DNA of 64,000 nt from Phenylobacterium sp. (GCF_016124325.1 NZ_WGNY01000006.1:181575-245574), one strand, 5' to 3'. Counted from the stretch's first letter, positions 42,870 to 51,212 are shown. Program-made: numbers and translations. The notes: generated by a model from the letters alone, not told the origin.

Positions 42870-43768
42870 GGCCGCGCCCGATCCTGACGGACGACGGCGT
42901 AGCGGGCGCGCATGCGCTCCATGGCCTGCGCGTTCGCACGGACCTGGGCGTCTCTCAGATAGTCGCCGCGAACGGTCTCCCGAAGGGCGTCGAAGTCGCC
43001 GGGCGCGCCGGGATACCGCGCCTGGACCAGGACCAGATGCCAGCCGTAGCCGGAGGCGTAGGGACCGGCCCATCGGCCGACGGGCGCCTTCTCCACGGCC
43101 TCCGCCATGCCGCTGACCCCGAACACCCGAGCCGCCTCGACCCGGCTGATCGCGGCGTACTGGGATTGGTCCGGAAAGGCGTCCGCATCCACCTTGTCCC
43201 ACGGCGCGCCGGCCCGGAGCCGGGCCAGCGCCGCCTCGGCGCGGCCGCGGGCCGGCGCCCATCCGCCCTTGTCCGGCGAGAAGTAGAGCTGTCGGAAGCT
43301 TGCGCGCGGCGGTTGGGCGTACTGGGCGGCGTGGGCCGTGAAATAGCGGCGCAGCGCCGCCTCGTCGGGTTCGGCGGGAATGGCCAGGTCCTGGCGCAGG
43401 AACTCGACCTTCTGGGCCACGCGGCGGCGCACGATCTCGTCGTCGCGGTCAAGGCCGAGCGCGCGGCCTTCGCGATAGAGGATTTCCTCGTCCACATAGC
43501 CGCGGATGAGGTTCTCGATCTGGGCCGGCGTCGGATCGCGGCCGTACTGGAGGCGATGCTTGCCCACGAGTTCGGCCACCTGAGCGTCGCCGACGACGAT
43601 GCGTCGCTCGTCATGGGAGGCGCGCCACCACTGGACGGCGCACAGGATCACGGCGCCGGCGATCAGGAAGTGCAGCAGGGGTTCGCGAAGGATCCTGACC
43701 GCTCGCGCCTTCCATCGGCCCGGGGTTCGGCGACCGTCAGCCTGCAGCCAGCGGGTGCGCGCGTCCAT
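42866..43768 (-). CDS. PpiC-type peptidyl-prolyl cis-trans isomerase
   Basis: The 300-residue protein has one N-terminal membrane anchor (LLHFLIAGAVILCAVQWW) and a SurA-like N-domain (VGKHRLQYGRDPTPAQIENLIRGYVDEEILYREGRALGLDRDDEIVRRRVAQKVEFLRQDL). A parvulin domain lies towards the C-terminus (QSQYAAISRVEAARVFG, AVEKAPVGRWAGPYASGYGWHLVLVQ). It folds or holds periplasmic proteins. It is the first large gene of an overlapping operon with HupE/UreJ, DUF3604 and MFS. Its GTGGAGG ribosome binding site lies inside the short ORF just upstream. Confidence 0.86.
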   Translation of the reverse strand: MDARTRWLQADGRRTPGRWKARAVRILREPLLHFLIAGAVILCAVQWWRASHDERRIVVGDAQVAELVGKHRLQYGRDPTPAQIENLIRGYVDEEILYREGRALGLDRDDEIVRRRVAQKVEFLRQDLAIPAEPDEAALRRYFTAHAAQYAQPPRASFRQLYFSPDKGGWAPARGRAEAALARLRAGAPWDKVDADAFPDQSQYAAISRVEAARVFGVSGMAEAVEKAPVGRWAGPYASGYGWHLVLVQARYPGAPGDFDALRETVRGDYLRDAQVRANAQAMERMRARYAVVRQDRARP

Positions 43769-43773
43769 GGCGG

Positions 43774-43878
43774 CTAGGCCTCCACCCGCGGGCTGTTCGC
43801 ACGGCGCCGGCTTTCAAGGGGCCGCTCCACCCGTCCGGCCCGAGGGGGCGCGGTCTTCCTTCCTTTGACGCTCGGCAT
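43774..43878 (-). CDS. Possible small basic ORF upstream of PpiC, 34 aa
   Basis: The ORF begins with ATG at 43876-43878 and encodes MPSVKGRKTAPPRAGRVERP, ending RRRANSPRVEA five bases before the PpiC start. Its end covers the ribosome binding site of PpiC, so its translation could affect that of PpiC. Composition is Arg/Pro-rich, as in random frames of GC-rich DNA, and no family is known, so coding is doubtful. Confidence 0.25.
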   Translation of the reverse strand: MPSVKGRKTAPPRAGRVERPLESRRRANSPRVEA

Positions 43879-43911
43879 TGCAGCGGGGCTCCTGCGCGAT
43901 CCAAGAGGCGA

Positions 43912-43952
43912 GAGGCCGCGACCGCGGGGCGGCGCGGCCTCCCCAGGGGAGG
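43912..43952 (-). promoter_or_regulatory. Leader with mutually exclusive hairpins (PpiC operon)
   Basis: GAGGCCGCG (43912-43920) pairs with CGCGGCCTC (43933-43941). The latter overlaps a second palindrome CCTCCCCAGGGGAGG (43938-43952). Only one of these can form at a time, as in attenuators. The short ORF 43955-44053 stops directly before the second one. No T-run follows, so a Rho-dependent or translational switch would be needed. The leader of the GST gene at 54340 has a similar arrangement. Confidence 0.45.
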
Positions 43953-43954
43953 AA

Positions 43955-44053
43955 CTAGAACTTGTCGGCGGCCATCGTCGGGAGGTCGGCGGCGACGCGG
44001 ATCGCGCTCGACGCATCGGCGAACGGGTTCAATGCAAGGCGGGGCCCTGCCAC
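43955..44053 (-). CDS. Short ORF in the leader of the PpiC operon, 32 aa
   Basis: A GTG at 44051-44053 follows AGGGAAGG by eight bases. The ORF encodes VAGPRLALNPFADASSAIRV and ends LPTMAADKF. It begins about 40 bases downstream of the regulon operator and stops directly before the paired hairpins. The good ribosome binding site and normal codon use make translation plausible. It may be a leader peptide or a small peptide product. I recognise no family. Confidence 0.45.
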   Translation of the reverse strand: MAGPRLALNPFADASSAIRVAADLPTMAADKF

Positions 44054-44094
44054 GGCGTCGTCCTTCCCTGATGTCGTTCTTGTTCTGGTTTAAA

Positions 44095-44142
44095 GTGAAC
44101 AAGAATTCCGGTTCACGCTAGCGGCGCGGGCGGCTTTGTCAA
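44095..44142 (-). promoter_or_regulatory. Promoter and 22-bp operator, PpiC/HupE/DUF3604/MFS operon
   Basis: The operator at 44095-44116 has arms GTGAAC and GTTCAC around a GAATTC core. On the minus strand TTGACA (44137-44142) and GCTAGC (44117-44122) form a Caulobacter-type promoter. The operator begins 20 bases after the -35 box, covering the start site. This 48-base block is strongly similar to 54504-54551. The whole interval 43769-44194 has no large gene. Confidence 0.78.
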
Positions 44143-44194
44143 TCGCCGGCGCGGCTCATTCGCAGGCGAAGTCGCCGGTCGGGCCCGCCCTGGC

Positions 44195-45832
44195 TCAATT
44201 GCCCCAATAGACGTACTCGTCATCCTCCCGCTGCGGCTCGATCAGGGAGTGGTCGAGCATCACCGGCGACTGGCCGAGTTCCGGCCAGAGCGGCGGCGCC
44301 TGCTGGGCGTCGTGCTCGGCCAGGCGAAGCTTCAGTTCGGCGACCTTCGCCGGCATGTCCGCCGCAAGGTTGTGGCGCTCCGTCGGATCGACGGAGAGGT
44401 CGTATAGCCAGTCCTTCGCCGGTCGCTCGGTCACCTGAAGTTTCCAGTCTCCGGCCCGAACGACCCGGTAGGCGCCGGTGCGCCAGAACAGGGCCTCGTG
44501 CGGGCGGCCGGTCCGTTCGCCCCGCGCGAACGGAATCAGGTCGACGCCATCCATGACGCGATCTTTCGGGAGCGGGGCGCCGGCCGCGGACGCCGCAGTG
44601 GCGAAGATGTCGAAGTGGGATACGGGCGGATAGTAGGTTCGACCCGCGGGGATCCGGGTGGGCCATCTCATGAACAGCGGCCCCCGGACGCCGCCCTCGA
44701 AGAAGGTCTGCTTCCACCCGCGGAAGGGCTGATTGATGTCCGGAAGCCCGATGTAGTAGGCGCCGCCGTTGTCGCTGGTGAACACCACGAGCGTGTTGTC
44801 CTCGAGGCCTTCCTCCTGCAGCGCCTGCATCACCCGTCCGACATTGCGGTCGAGCTGGCGGATCATGGCCGCGTAGACGCGCAGGCGGTGATCCTGGATG
44901 TTCGAGAGGGCGTCATAGTCCTCCCGCGTCGCCTGCAACGGCGTGTGGGGCGCATTGTACGCCAGGTACATGAAGAACGGCCGATTTCGGTTGGCGTGGA
45001 TCGCCGCGATGGCCTCGTCCGACAGATAGTCGGTCATGTGCCGCTTCGGCTGGAACGGTTCGCCGCCGTCCTTGCTGACGTAGAACTGCAGGTTGGCCCA
45101 CAGGTTCTGATCTATGGGATCGAAGCCCTGCACCGAATTGACCACCCGGGGGTCGTCCTTCGGCAGATACATCGAGCCGCCGCCGGTGAAGCCGAGCGTC
45201 TCGGAGAAGCCCCGGCTCTGCGGCTGGAACCTGGGCGATTCCCCCAGGTGCCACTTGCCCAGCTGGATCGTGTGATAGCCGCTCTGCTGGAGCAGCTGGG
45301 CGATGGTGATCTCGCTGGTCGGCACGCCCATGTCGGCGGCCGGAATGATGTCCTTCTCGCGTTCCGGGAAGTAGACCGGATTGCGAATCCCATAGTGGAA
45401 GGCGCGCACCTGGCGGGCGAAGCCAAGCGGGACGGGCGTGAACTCGAAGCCGAAGCGGGTCGGATAGCGGCCGGTGAGCAGCGCCGCGCGCGACGGCGCG
45501 CAGGTGGCGTGCCCCGAGTAGGCCTGCTGGAAGCTCACGCCCTGGCGCCCGATCGCGTCGATGTTCGGGGTCGGAACGGCGCCGCCCGCGACGCCGCCGC
45601 CACTGAAGCTGATGTCGTTGAAGCCCAGGTCGTCCGCGACGATCACGACGATGTTGGGCAGCCTACGGCCGGAGCGCGGCGTCTGCGGCCCAGCGTCCCA
45701 GACCACATCCCGCGGCGGTCCCGCCACGATCCGAGGCCGGTCCACCGGCACGCCCGACGGCGCCTGAGCGCCGCTGGACACGGCCAAGCTCGTCGCAAGC
45801 GCCAAGGTCGCGCCGAAAACCCCTGCCCGCAT
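44195..45832 (-). CDS. Arylsulfatase-type sulfatase, exported
   Basis: The 545-residue protein starts MRAGVFGATLALATSLAVSSGAQA (signal peptide) after GGAGGAGGCGGG. It has the metal site IVVIVADDLGFNDISFSGGG, the formylglycine motif SGHATCAPSRAALLTGRYPTRFG (C-x-P-S-R), QLGKWHLGE and VVFTSDNGGAYYIG. The Cys is converted to formylglycine by a separate enzyme not in this window. It cleaves sulfate esters in the periplasm. It is preceded by a regulon operator (45865). With the TonB receptor at 48810 and the TetR gene at 46022 it suggests use of an organosulfate. Confidence 0.93.
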   Translation of the reverse strand: MRAGVFGATLALATSLAVSSGAQAPSGVPVDRPRIVAGPPRDVVWDAGPQTPRSGRRLPNIVVIVADDLGFNDISFSGGGVAGGAVPTPNIDAIGRQGVSFQQAYSGHATCAPSRAALLTGRYPTRFGFEFTPVPLGFARQVRAFHYGIRNPVYFPEREKDIIPAADMGVPTSEITIAQLLQQSGYHTIQLGKWHLGESPRFQPQSRGFSETLGFTGGGSMYLPKDDPRVVNSVQGFDPIDQNLWANLQFYVSKDGGEPFQPKRHMTDYLSDEAIAAIHANRNRPFFMYLAYNAPHTPLQATREDYDALSNIQDHRLRVYAAMIRQLDRNVGRVMQALQEEGLEDNTLVVFTSDNGGAYYIGLPDINQPFRGWKQTFFEGGVRGPLFMRWPTRIPAGRTYYPPVSHFDIFATAASAAGAPLPKDRVMDGVDLIPFARGERTGRPHEALFWRTGAYRVVRAGDWKLQVTERPAKDWLYDLSVDPTERHNLAADMPAKVAELKLRLAEHDAQQAPPLWPELGQSPVMLDHSLIEPQREDDEYVYWGN

Positions 45833-45864
45833 GATCCCGCCTCCTCCGTACAGCGAGACCGTAA

Positions 45865-45886
45865 CGGAATCGAAATTCCGGTTCAA
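45865..45886 (-). promoter_or_regulatory. Regulon operator, sulfatase promoter
   Basis: Read on the plus strand, AATTCCGGTTCAA (45874-45886) matches the conserved right half of the shared operator. The left half GGAATCGA is weaker. It lies 32 bases before the sulfatase ATG. No clear -35 stands at the usual distance. The remaining intergenic sequence up to the TetR end at 46022 shows nothing else. Confidence 0.6.
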
Positions 45887-46021
45887 TGCGAAAGCCGGTC
45901 CAGGGACGGCGTGGATTTGCCGAGCCCCGAGGCTGGCCGGTTCGGGACGGACCGTATGGATCTCGGCGGGACGCGACCGCCGCCATCGCGACGGGCCTGG
46001 GCGGCGCGCATCGAACCTGCC

Positions 46022-46726
46022 CTATCCGGCGTCGGCCGCACTTTCTTCGAGGCCGAGGTATCGCACGAGCATCAGGCCCAGCTCTTCATGCAGCCTTCGA
46101 TCGTCGGCGGCGAACGGGCCGGGGCCATGCAGGAGCGTCGAGATGATCTGGCCATGCATCATGCGGATGGCGAGGTGGGCGGCGTCCTGCTTGCGCGCGT
46201 CCACGGCCACGCCGCGCGCCTTCAGGAGGTCCACGACCAGGCCGGCTTCGATCACTTCCAGCCGCCGCATCAGCGGCCAGACGTCCTGGCCCCGAAGGCT
46301 GAGTTCGAACAGCGCGCGGTAGTAGCCCTCGATGCCCTTCATGGTGCGGGCCGAATTCCGCGTCAGCCGCTGGAACACCTCGATCAGCGGCTCGGTGCGG
46401 CAGGCCGGGTCGTCGAAGAACTTGGCGATGTTGGCCTCGGCGCGGTCGGCCATATCCGCCTGCAGCGCGAAGAAGAACGCCTCCTTGTCCCGGAAGCGCC
46501 GGTAGAAGCTGCCGACGGAACATCCGGCGCGCTTGGCGATGTCGGCCACGTGCGCCTGCCAGAACCCGGAATCGGCGAATACCCGCTCGCCGGCCTTCAG
46601 CAGGCGGTCGCGCTGGCGACGGCTCCGCTCCTGGTAGGCCGGCTGCGCCCAGCCCTTTTCGGCCGCATCCTCGGCCTCGGTCTTCTTCTTCATCGCCCCC
46701 AGCCTGACCATCTCGCCGGCCGCCAT
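46022..46726 (-). CDS. TetR family regulator, paralogue 2
   Basis: The 234-residue protein carries RRQRDRLLKAGERVFADSGFWQAHVADIAKRAGCSVGSFYRRFRDKEAFFFAL and the C-terminal MHGQIISTLLHGPGPFAADDRRLHEELGLMLVRYLG. It is almost the same as the TetR protein at 37826 in the DNA-binding domain and clearly similar throughout. The two recognition helices are identical, which predicts the same operator. A methionine at 46693 (MKKKTEAED) is an alternative start. It lies between the sulfatase and a GST gene, both on the same strand. Confidence 0.88.
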   Translation of the reverse strand: MAAGEMVRLGAMKKKTEAEDAAEKGWAQPAYQERSRRQRDRLLKAGERVFADSGFWQAHVADIAKRAGCSVGSFYRRFRDKEAFFFALQADMADRAEANIAKFFDDPACRTEPLIEVFQRLTRNSARTMKGIEGYYRALFELSLRGQDVWPLMRRLEVIEAGLVVDLLKARGVAVDARKQDAAHLAIRMMHGQIISTLLHGPGPFAADDRRLHEELGLMLVRYLGLEESAADAG

Positions 46727-46913
46727 GAAGCGGTCGGGCCCGTCGAAGCCGCTGGCCGATCGTCCGTCTCGCGGCGCGCCTCGATCACCGCCGACGCTCC
46801 GGTCGGGGTCGGCGCACGGATTGCAGGGCCCTGGTCATGCCGTCGTTCGTCACCTTCCAAACCGCCTCGACGATCGCCGGCCGGCCACCCCCGCTTCAGA
46901 CTCGCCGCATCAA

Positions 46914-46927
46914 AGTGAACTGTCACT
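46914..46927. promoter_or_regulatory. Small palindrome upstream of TetR paralogue 2
   Basis: AGTGA-actg-TCACT forms a 14-bp palindrome containing one GTGAAC half-site like that of the regulon operator. It lies about 190 bases before the TetR start, in a 261-base stretch (46727-46987) with no gene. It could be an operator half-site or chance. Confidence 0.3.
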
Positions 46928-46987
46928 CCCGTCGCCACAACCCATGCGGGCCTGCTCCCAAGCCGGCGCCGCTCCGGGCCGCGCATG

Positions 46988-47983
46988 TCAGGCGTTCTCG
47001 AGCCACGACCCGCAACCGGCGCCCTCCAGGATCGCGGCGAGGCGCGGATCGCTCACCGCCGCCCTGCGGGCCCTCAGCGCGGCCAGCGACTTGGCGTGGT
47101 ACTTCTGCGGCGGCTGCACATAGGCCTCGCCGGCCAGCTCGACCGAGAACTCAGCGGCGCCTTCGGCCAGGGCTCGCGCACTAGCGTCGCTCCAAGGCAG
47201 GAAGTAGCGTCCGACATAGGCCAGGATCGGCGCGAGGGTCGGCTCCAGGGCCTCCCAGCTCTCGAACGGCCCGTCATCGCGCGGCTCGATCATCCGGTGG
47301 CACCAGTCCAGGACATTCGGGGCGCGGCCCCGGATGATGCCGCCCGCGGTCGGATCGATGGAGGCCTCGTAGAGCTGCGCCGCGAGGCCGAAGTCCCCGA
47401 ACGCCGGCCGGCCGCCGAACAGATATTTCCGGTCCGCGAGGTGGACCTCCAGCAGGTCGAGCAGCTCCAGGAGATAGGCGCGGATCAGCGGGGCGGTCGC
47501 CTCGCTCGAACCCACGAAATGGCCGCGGCCCGTCATCCGGGCGCGAATCATCTCCGCGCGTTCGGCCACCTGCTCGTCATCGCCCTTCGGCAGGCTGAGA
47601 CGCGCCAGGGTCTGGGCCGACGCATCCACGTCGACCGGCGCGTACCAGCGGTGGTGGAACATCAGCTTGTTGCCCCACTCGTCCCCGAACTCCTCGATCA
47701 GGGCCGACAAGAACGCCAGGGCGGGATCGGCGGGATGGATCGAGGGTTCCGGAAACTGGGCCTCTAGCCGCTCGATGATCGGGGTGGAGTCCTGGAGGCC
47801 CTCCCCTTCCGGCGTCGCCACGGTCGGCACGATGGGCAGTTTGGCGAAGCGGCGGTACTCGTCTTCGTTCTCGGGCCCCCGCGCGATCCACTGGTGCGGG
47901 ATGGCCTTGTAGCGGCAGTAGGAGCGCACCTTCACCGAGTAGGGCGACATCTGCGACCCGAAGATGCGATAGGGCCCGGTCAT
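46988..47983 (-). CDS. Glutathione S-transferase-like protein, 331 aa
   Basis: The thioredoxin-like domain is YRIFGSQMSPYSVKVRSYCRYKAIPHQWI, with S-T-P-I at DSTPIIERLEAQF. The helical domain has LAFLSALIEEFGDEWGNKLMFHHRWYAPVDVDASA and KYLFGGRPAFGDFGLAAQLYEA. A C-terminal extension resembles that of the paralogue at 35747. The reaction is unknown. It may cleave or form a thioether or ether in the pathway of this region. It overlaps the second GST gene upstream by four bases, so the two are made together. Confidence 0.83.
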   Translation of the reverse strand: MTGPYRIFGSQMSPYSVKVRSYCRYKAIPHQWIARGPENEDEYRRFAKLPIVPTVATPEGEGLQDSTPIIERLEAQFPEPSIHPADPALAFLSALIEEFGDEWGNKLMFHHRWYAPVDVDASAQTLARLSLPKGDDEQVAERAEMIRARMTGRGHFVGSSEATAPLIRAYLLELLDLLEVHLADRKYLFGGRPAFGDFGLAAQLYEASIDPTAGGIIRGRAPNVLDWCHRMIEPRDDGPFESWEALEPTLAPILAYVGRYFLPWSDASARALAEGAAEFSVELAGEAYVQPPQKYHAKSLAALRARRAAVSDPRLAAILEGAGCGSWLENA

Positions 47984-48645
47984 CGTGTCACCTCCTGACG
48001 GATCATCTCGCGCTGGCGTTCGGCGAAGGCCTCCTTGCCGATCGCCGCGCCCGCCCGCACCGCGTCGCGCGACCCAACCTGCTTGAACCAACGGTGGAAG
48101 TTGGGGAACTCGGCGGGATCGATCGCCAGGCCCTTGTAGCCGCGCGTCCAGGGCCAGATCGCCATGTCGGCGATGGAATAGTCGCCGGCCACGTACTCCG
48201 TATCCGCCAGCGCCTTGTCGAGCACGCCGTAGAGCCGCCTCGTCTCGTTGACGTAGCGGTCGAGGGCATAGTCGATCCGTTCCTCGTGGTAGCGGAAATG
48301 GGCCGCCTGGCCCGCCATCGGGCCCAGGCCGGCGCACTGCCAGAACAGCCACTGCTCCACGCGTGTTCGCGCGCGGCGCTCGGCCGGATAGAACCGCCCC
48401 GCCTTGTCGCCCAGGTACTGCAGGATCGCGCCTGACTCGAAGATCGAGATCGGCGCGCCGTCCGGTCCCTCGGGATCGTGGATCGCGGGCATCCGCCCGT
48501 TCGGGGAAAGCGCCCGGAACTCCGGCGCGTGCTGGGCGCCCGCGCCGATGTCGACGGGCACGAGCCGATAGGGCAGTCCCGTCTCCTCCAGCATGATGGT
48601 GATCTTCCACCCGTTGGGCGTTGGCCAGAAATGCAGGTCGATCAT
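47980..48645 (-). CDS. Glutathione S-transferase (YfcG/GstB type), 221 aa
   Basis: The protein MIDLHFWPTPNGWKITIMLEETGLPYRLVPVDIGAGAQHAPEFRALSPNGRMPAIHD has the N-terminal T-P-N-G/K-I motif of the Nu-class (YfcG, YghU) GSTs, which act as disulfide-bond oxidoreductases using glutathione. ISIFESGAILQYLGDKAGRF contains the conserved E-S glutathione contact. It has normal GST length with the C-terminal helical domain. It is the first of a two-gene set with the 46988 GST, 164 bases downstream of the TonB receptor gene. Confidence 0.88.
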   Translation of the reverse strand: MIDLHFWPTPNGWKITIMLEETGLPYRLVPVDIGAGAQHAPEFRALSPNGRMPAIHDPEGPDGAPISIFESGAILQYLGDKAGRFYPAERRARTRVEQWLFWQCAGLGPMAGQAAHFRYHEERIDYALDRYVNETRRLYGVLDKALADTEYVAGDYSIADMAIWPWTRGYKGLAIDPAEFPNFHRWFKQVGSRDAVRAGAAIGKEAFAERQREMIRQEVTR

Positions 48646-48809
48646 CTGATCCTCATGCGGCGGCAAGACGTCTCCCGCCGGGGCCTCGGCGGCGCGGCTG
48701 GAGAAGCGGACGCCCGCAATGGCTGGACCGCCGGCCCTGCGACGTGGCCTGCGATCGCGGAGACAGGGTGGGAGGCCGCCGGACGGCGGCCTCCCGATCC
48801 ATCGAAGGC

Positions 48810-51128
48810 CTAGAACCTGAGGTTCAGTTCCGCGCCGACGGTGCGCGGCGGCGCGTACCAGCCGACGAAGCCGTTCGCCCCGGCCGTGCCGCCCGACGAG
48901 ACGAAGGCGCCCAGCGGCTGGGAGGTCTTCTGCACGAAGTAGGATTTGTCGGTCAGGTTCTTGGCGTAGAGCGACAGCCGCCAGGATCCGCTGCCCGAGG
49001 TCACGCCGACGCGCGCGCCCAGGATCGTCACGGCTTCCTGGAAACCCCGGGGATCGAGCGTGGGTTCGAGCGCCTTCGCGCCGGTGTGGCTGATGTCGCC
49101 GTTGGCGAACCAGTTCATCCCAGTGTCGCCCAGGGGCGCGTCCCATTGCGCCGCCAGGCTCCAGCTCCACTTCGGGCTCTGGGACGGCGTGAGGCCGTTG
49201 TAGTTGCAGGTGCCCGGCTTGGTCCCGTTGGAGGGCTTGCCGCCGTAGCACTGGCCGTCGGGATAGTCGGTGAACTCGGCGTCCATGTAGGACATCGTGC
49301 CCCGAATGGTCAGCGGCTGGATCGGGCGGAACTGGGCGTCGCCTTCCACGCCCCGCACCCGCCGATCGCCGGCGTTCGCGACGATGAATCCGGTGCCGGT
49401 GAGCGGGTTCAGGATGGAGTCCTGGAACGACGTCAGCTTCATCGTATAGACGTCGAGGTTCAGGACCAGTTTGCGATCCAGAAGCTCCGACTTGATGCCC
49501 GCTTCGTAGGTCTTCGAGTTCTCCGCGTTGAACTCCACCGGCACGCCGACGGCGGACGAACGGGCATTGTAGCCCCCCGTCTTGTAGCCCGTCGCCGCCA
49601 GGGCGTAGATCATCACGTCCGGCGTGAGGTCATATTGCGCGGCGGCCGACCAGGTCACCTTGTCCTCGTGGCGGCGCAGCGTGCCCAGGTGGTTGACCGG
49701 CTGAACCGCACGGAACGCCGACGAGGCGGTCGGATTGACGTCGGCGTCCAGGTAGGCGCGCTTCTTGTCGTAGGAATAGCGCAGGCCGCCCGTGAACCTC
49801 AGGGTGTCGGTCACGTGGAAGGTCGCCTGACCGAAGGCGGCCCAGCTGCGGGTGTCCTGGGTGTAGTAGAACGTACTGACGTCGGTCGGCAGGAAGGCCC
49901 GATTGGGCGGCAGGATGCGATTGGCGTCAGCGCCCATCTGCAGCCTCGAAGTGTAGGTCAGCCCTTCCGAGAACAGGTAGACCCCGACAAGGTAGCTCAG
50001 CCTCTGCTCGGCGGGCGAGGCGATGCGCAGCTCTTCCGAATACCCCTCGGTCCTCAAGGTCTGCTGACCCGACGCCGTGTCCTGCGGAAGACCATCGGCG
50101 GCCAGTTGCTTGATGTTGTCCTTGTAGCCGTTGAAGGCCGTGATCGAGGTGAGCGTGTGGCCAGCCGGGAGCTCCACGTCGAAGCTGGCCGAGGTCCCGT
50201 AGATCTTGGTGACGTTCAGGCCGGGATAGTTGTCGTCCACGACATGGTCGGTGTCGTCGTAGTTGCGGAACGGATGGCCGGTTGCGGCCGAGGCCGCCAG
50301 GAAGCCCGGCGTGGCGATGCCGGTTGGCGAGGTCGGGGCAAGGGTTTCCGGCGTGCAGCAGTCGGCGTGCAGGCGCGAATAGTAGGCGATGAAGTTGCCC
50401 TTCACGCCGGCGGCGGGCGTCCACTTGAGCCGGCCCCGGAAGCCGTATTGGCTTTGCCCGTTGACGTCGCCTCCGGTGAAGAGGTTGTCCTCGTAGCCAT
50501 TACGGTCGGTCGCGTAGAACGAAAGCCGGCCCGCAAGCGTGTCGGTCAGGCCGCCGCCGATGTAGCCGGCGAGTTGATGGTCCTGGTAGTCGCCGATCTT
50601 CACATTGAACATCGCCTCGGGCGTCTGGCTCGGCTCGCGCGTGTTGATGTTGATCGCGCCCACCGGCGTGTTGCGGCCGTACAGCGTGCCCTGCGGCCCG
50701 CGCAGCACTTCCACCGCAGCGATGTCCTGCAGGTTCGCCTGAATGGGGCCCGCGGCCAGGATGTAGACGCCGTCGATGAAGATGCCGACGCTGGATTCGA
50801 TGCCGGGATTGGTGCCCGACGTGCCGATCCCGCGGATGTAGACGGTCGAGTTGCGGTTGTTGTTCGACTGGGTGATCGCCACCGAAGGGATGAACTTCGA
50901 AAGATCGGTGGCGTTGCTGATCCCCACCTTCTCGAGATAGTCGCCGCTGACCGCGGAGACGGACATGGGAACATCCTGGATGTTCTCCGCCCGCTTGTTG
51001 GCGGTGACGACGAGGGTCTCCACCTCGACGGTCGCGGTCTCAGCGTCCGCGGCTTGCGCCACGCCGCCGAACGTCAATGCGATGGCCGTGCTGGCAAGCA
51101 GAATCGGGCCCAGGTTCCGACAGGACAT
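48810..51128 (-). CDS. TonB-dependent outer-membrane receptor
   Basis: The 772-residue protein has a signal peptide (MSCRNLGPILLASTAIALTFGGVAQA) and a TonB box region (VETLVVTANKRAENIQDVP). The plug includes YIRGIGTSGTNPGIESSVGIFIDGVYILAAG and VEVLRGPQGTLYGRNTPVGAININTREP, and the barrel ends TVGAELNLRF. It imports an organic substrate across the outer membrane, powered by TonB. AAGGGGGAGTG lies before the ATG. The promoter region has a regulon operator at 51164-51185. With the sulfatase and GST genes nearby it is likely the uptake porin of that pathway. Confidence 0.93.
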   Translation of the reverse strand: MSCRNLGPILLASTAIALTFGGVAQAADAETATVEVETLVVTANKRAENIQDVPMSVSAVSGDYLEKVGISNATDLSKFIPSVAITQSNNNRNSTVYIRGIGTSGTNPGIESSVGIFIDGVYILAAGPIQANLQDIAAVEVLRGPQGTLYGRNTPVGAININTREPSQTPEAMFNVKIGDYQDHQLAGYIGGGLTDTLAGRLSFYATDRNGYEDNLFTGGDVNGQSQYGFRGRLKWTPAAGVKGNFIAYYSRLHADCCTPETLAPTSPTGIATPGFLAASAATGHPFRNYDDTDHVVDDNYPGLNVTKIYGTSASFDVELPAGHTLTSITAFNGYKDNIKQLAADGLPQDTASGQQTLRTEGYSEELRIASPAEQRLSYLVGVYLFSEGLTYTSRLQMGADANRILPPNRAFLPTDVSTFYYTQDTRSWAAFGQATFHVTDTLRFTGGLRYSYDKKRAYLDADVNPTASSAFRAVQPVNHLGTLRRHEDKVTWSAAAQYDLTPDVMIYALAATGYKTGGYNARSSAVGVPVEFNAENSKTYEAGIKSELLDRKLVLNLDVYTMKLTSFQDSILNPLTGTGFIVANAGDRRVRGVEGDAQFRPIQPLTIRGTMSYMDAEFTDYPDGQCYGGKPSNGTKPGTCNYNGLTPSQSPKWSWSLAAQWDAPLGDTGMNWFANGDISHTGAKALEPTLDPRGFQEAVTILGARVGVTSGSGSWRLSLYAKNLTDKSYFVQKTSQPLGAFVSSGGTAGANGFVGWYAPPRTVGAELNLRF

Positions 51129-51163
51129 CTCACTCCCCCTTGTGTGCTTTTATCGCTCAATAG

Positions 51164-51212
51164 ATGAACGTGAATTCCGGTTCAGTCTCCGCGCAAGCTG
51201 GGCTGGTGTCAA
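51164..51212 (-). promoter_or_regulatory. Promoter with regulon operator, TonB receptor
   Basis: The operator at 51164-51185 has arms ATGAAC and GGTTCAG around GAATTC. On the minus strand TTGACA lies at 51207-51212, 21 bases upstream of it. The 51129-51442 interval between the divergent TonB receptor and enoyl-CoA hydratase genes holds this site and the one at 51407, but no gene. Confidence 0.75.

Noticed and set aside
41833..42939. N-terminal extension of the DUF3604 frame by about 370 codons
   Set aside because: The extension is antisense-like Arg/Pro/Gly-rich sequence within the HupE gene. The signal peptide and ribosome binding site set the start at 41832.
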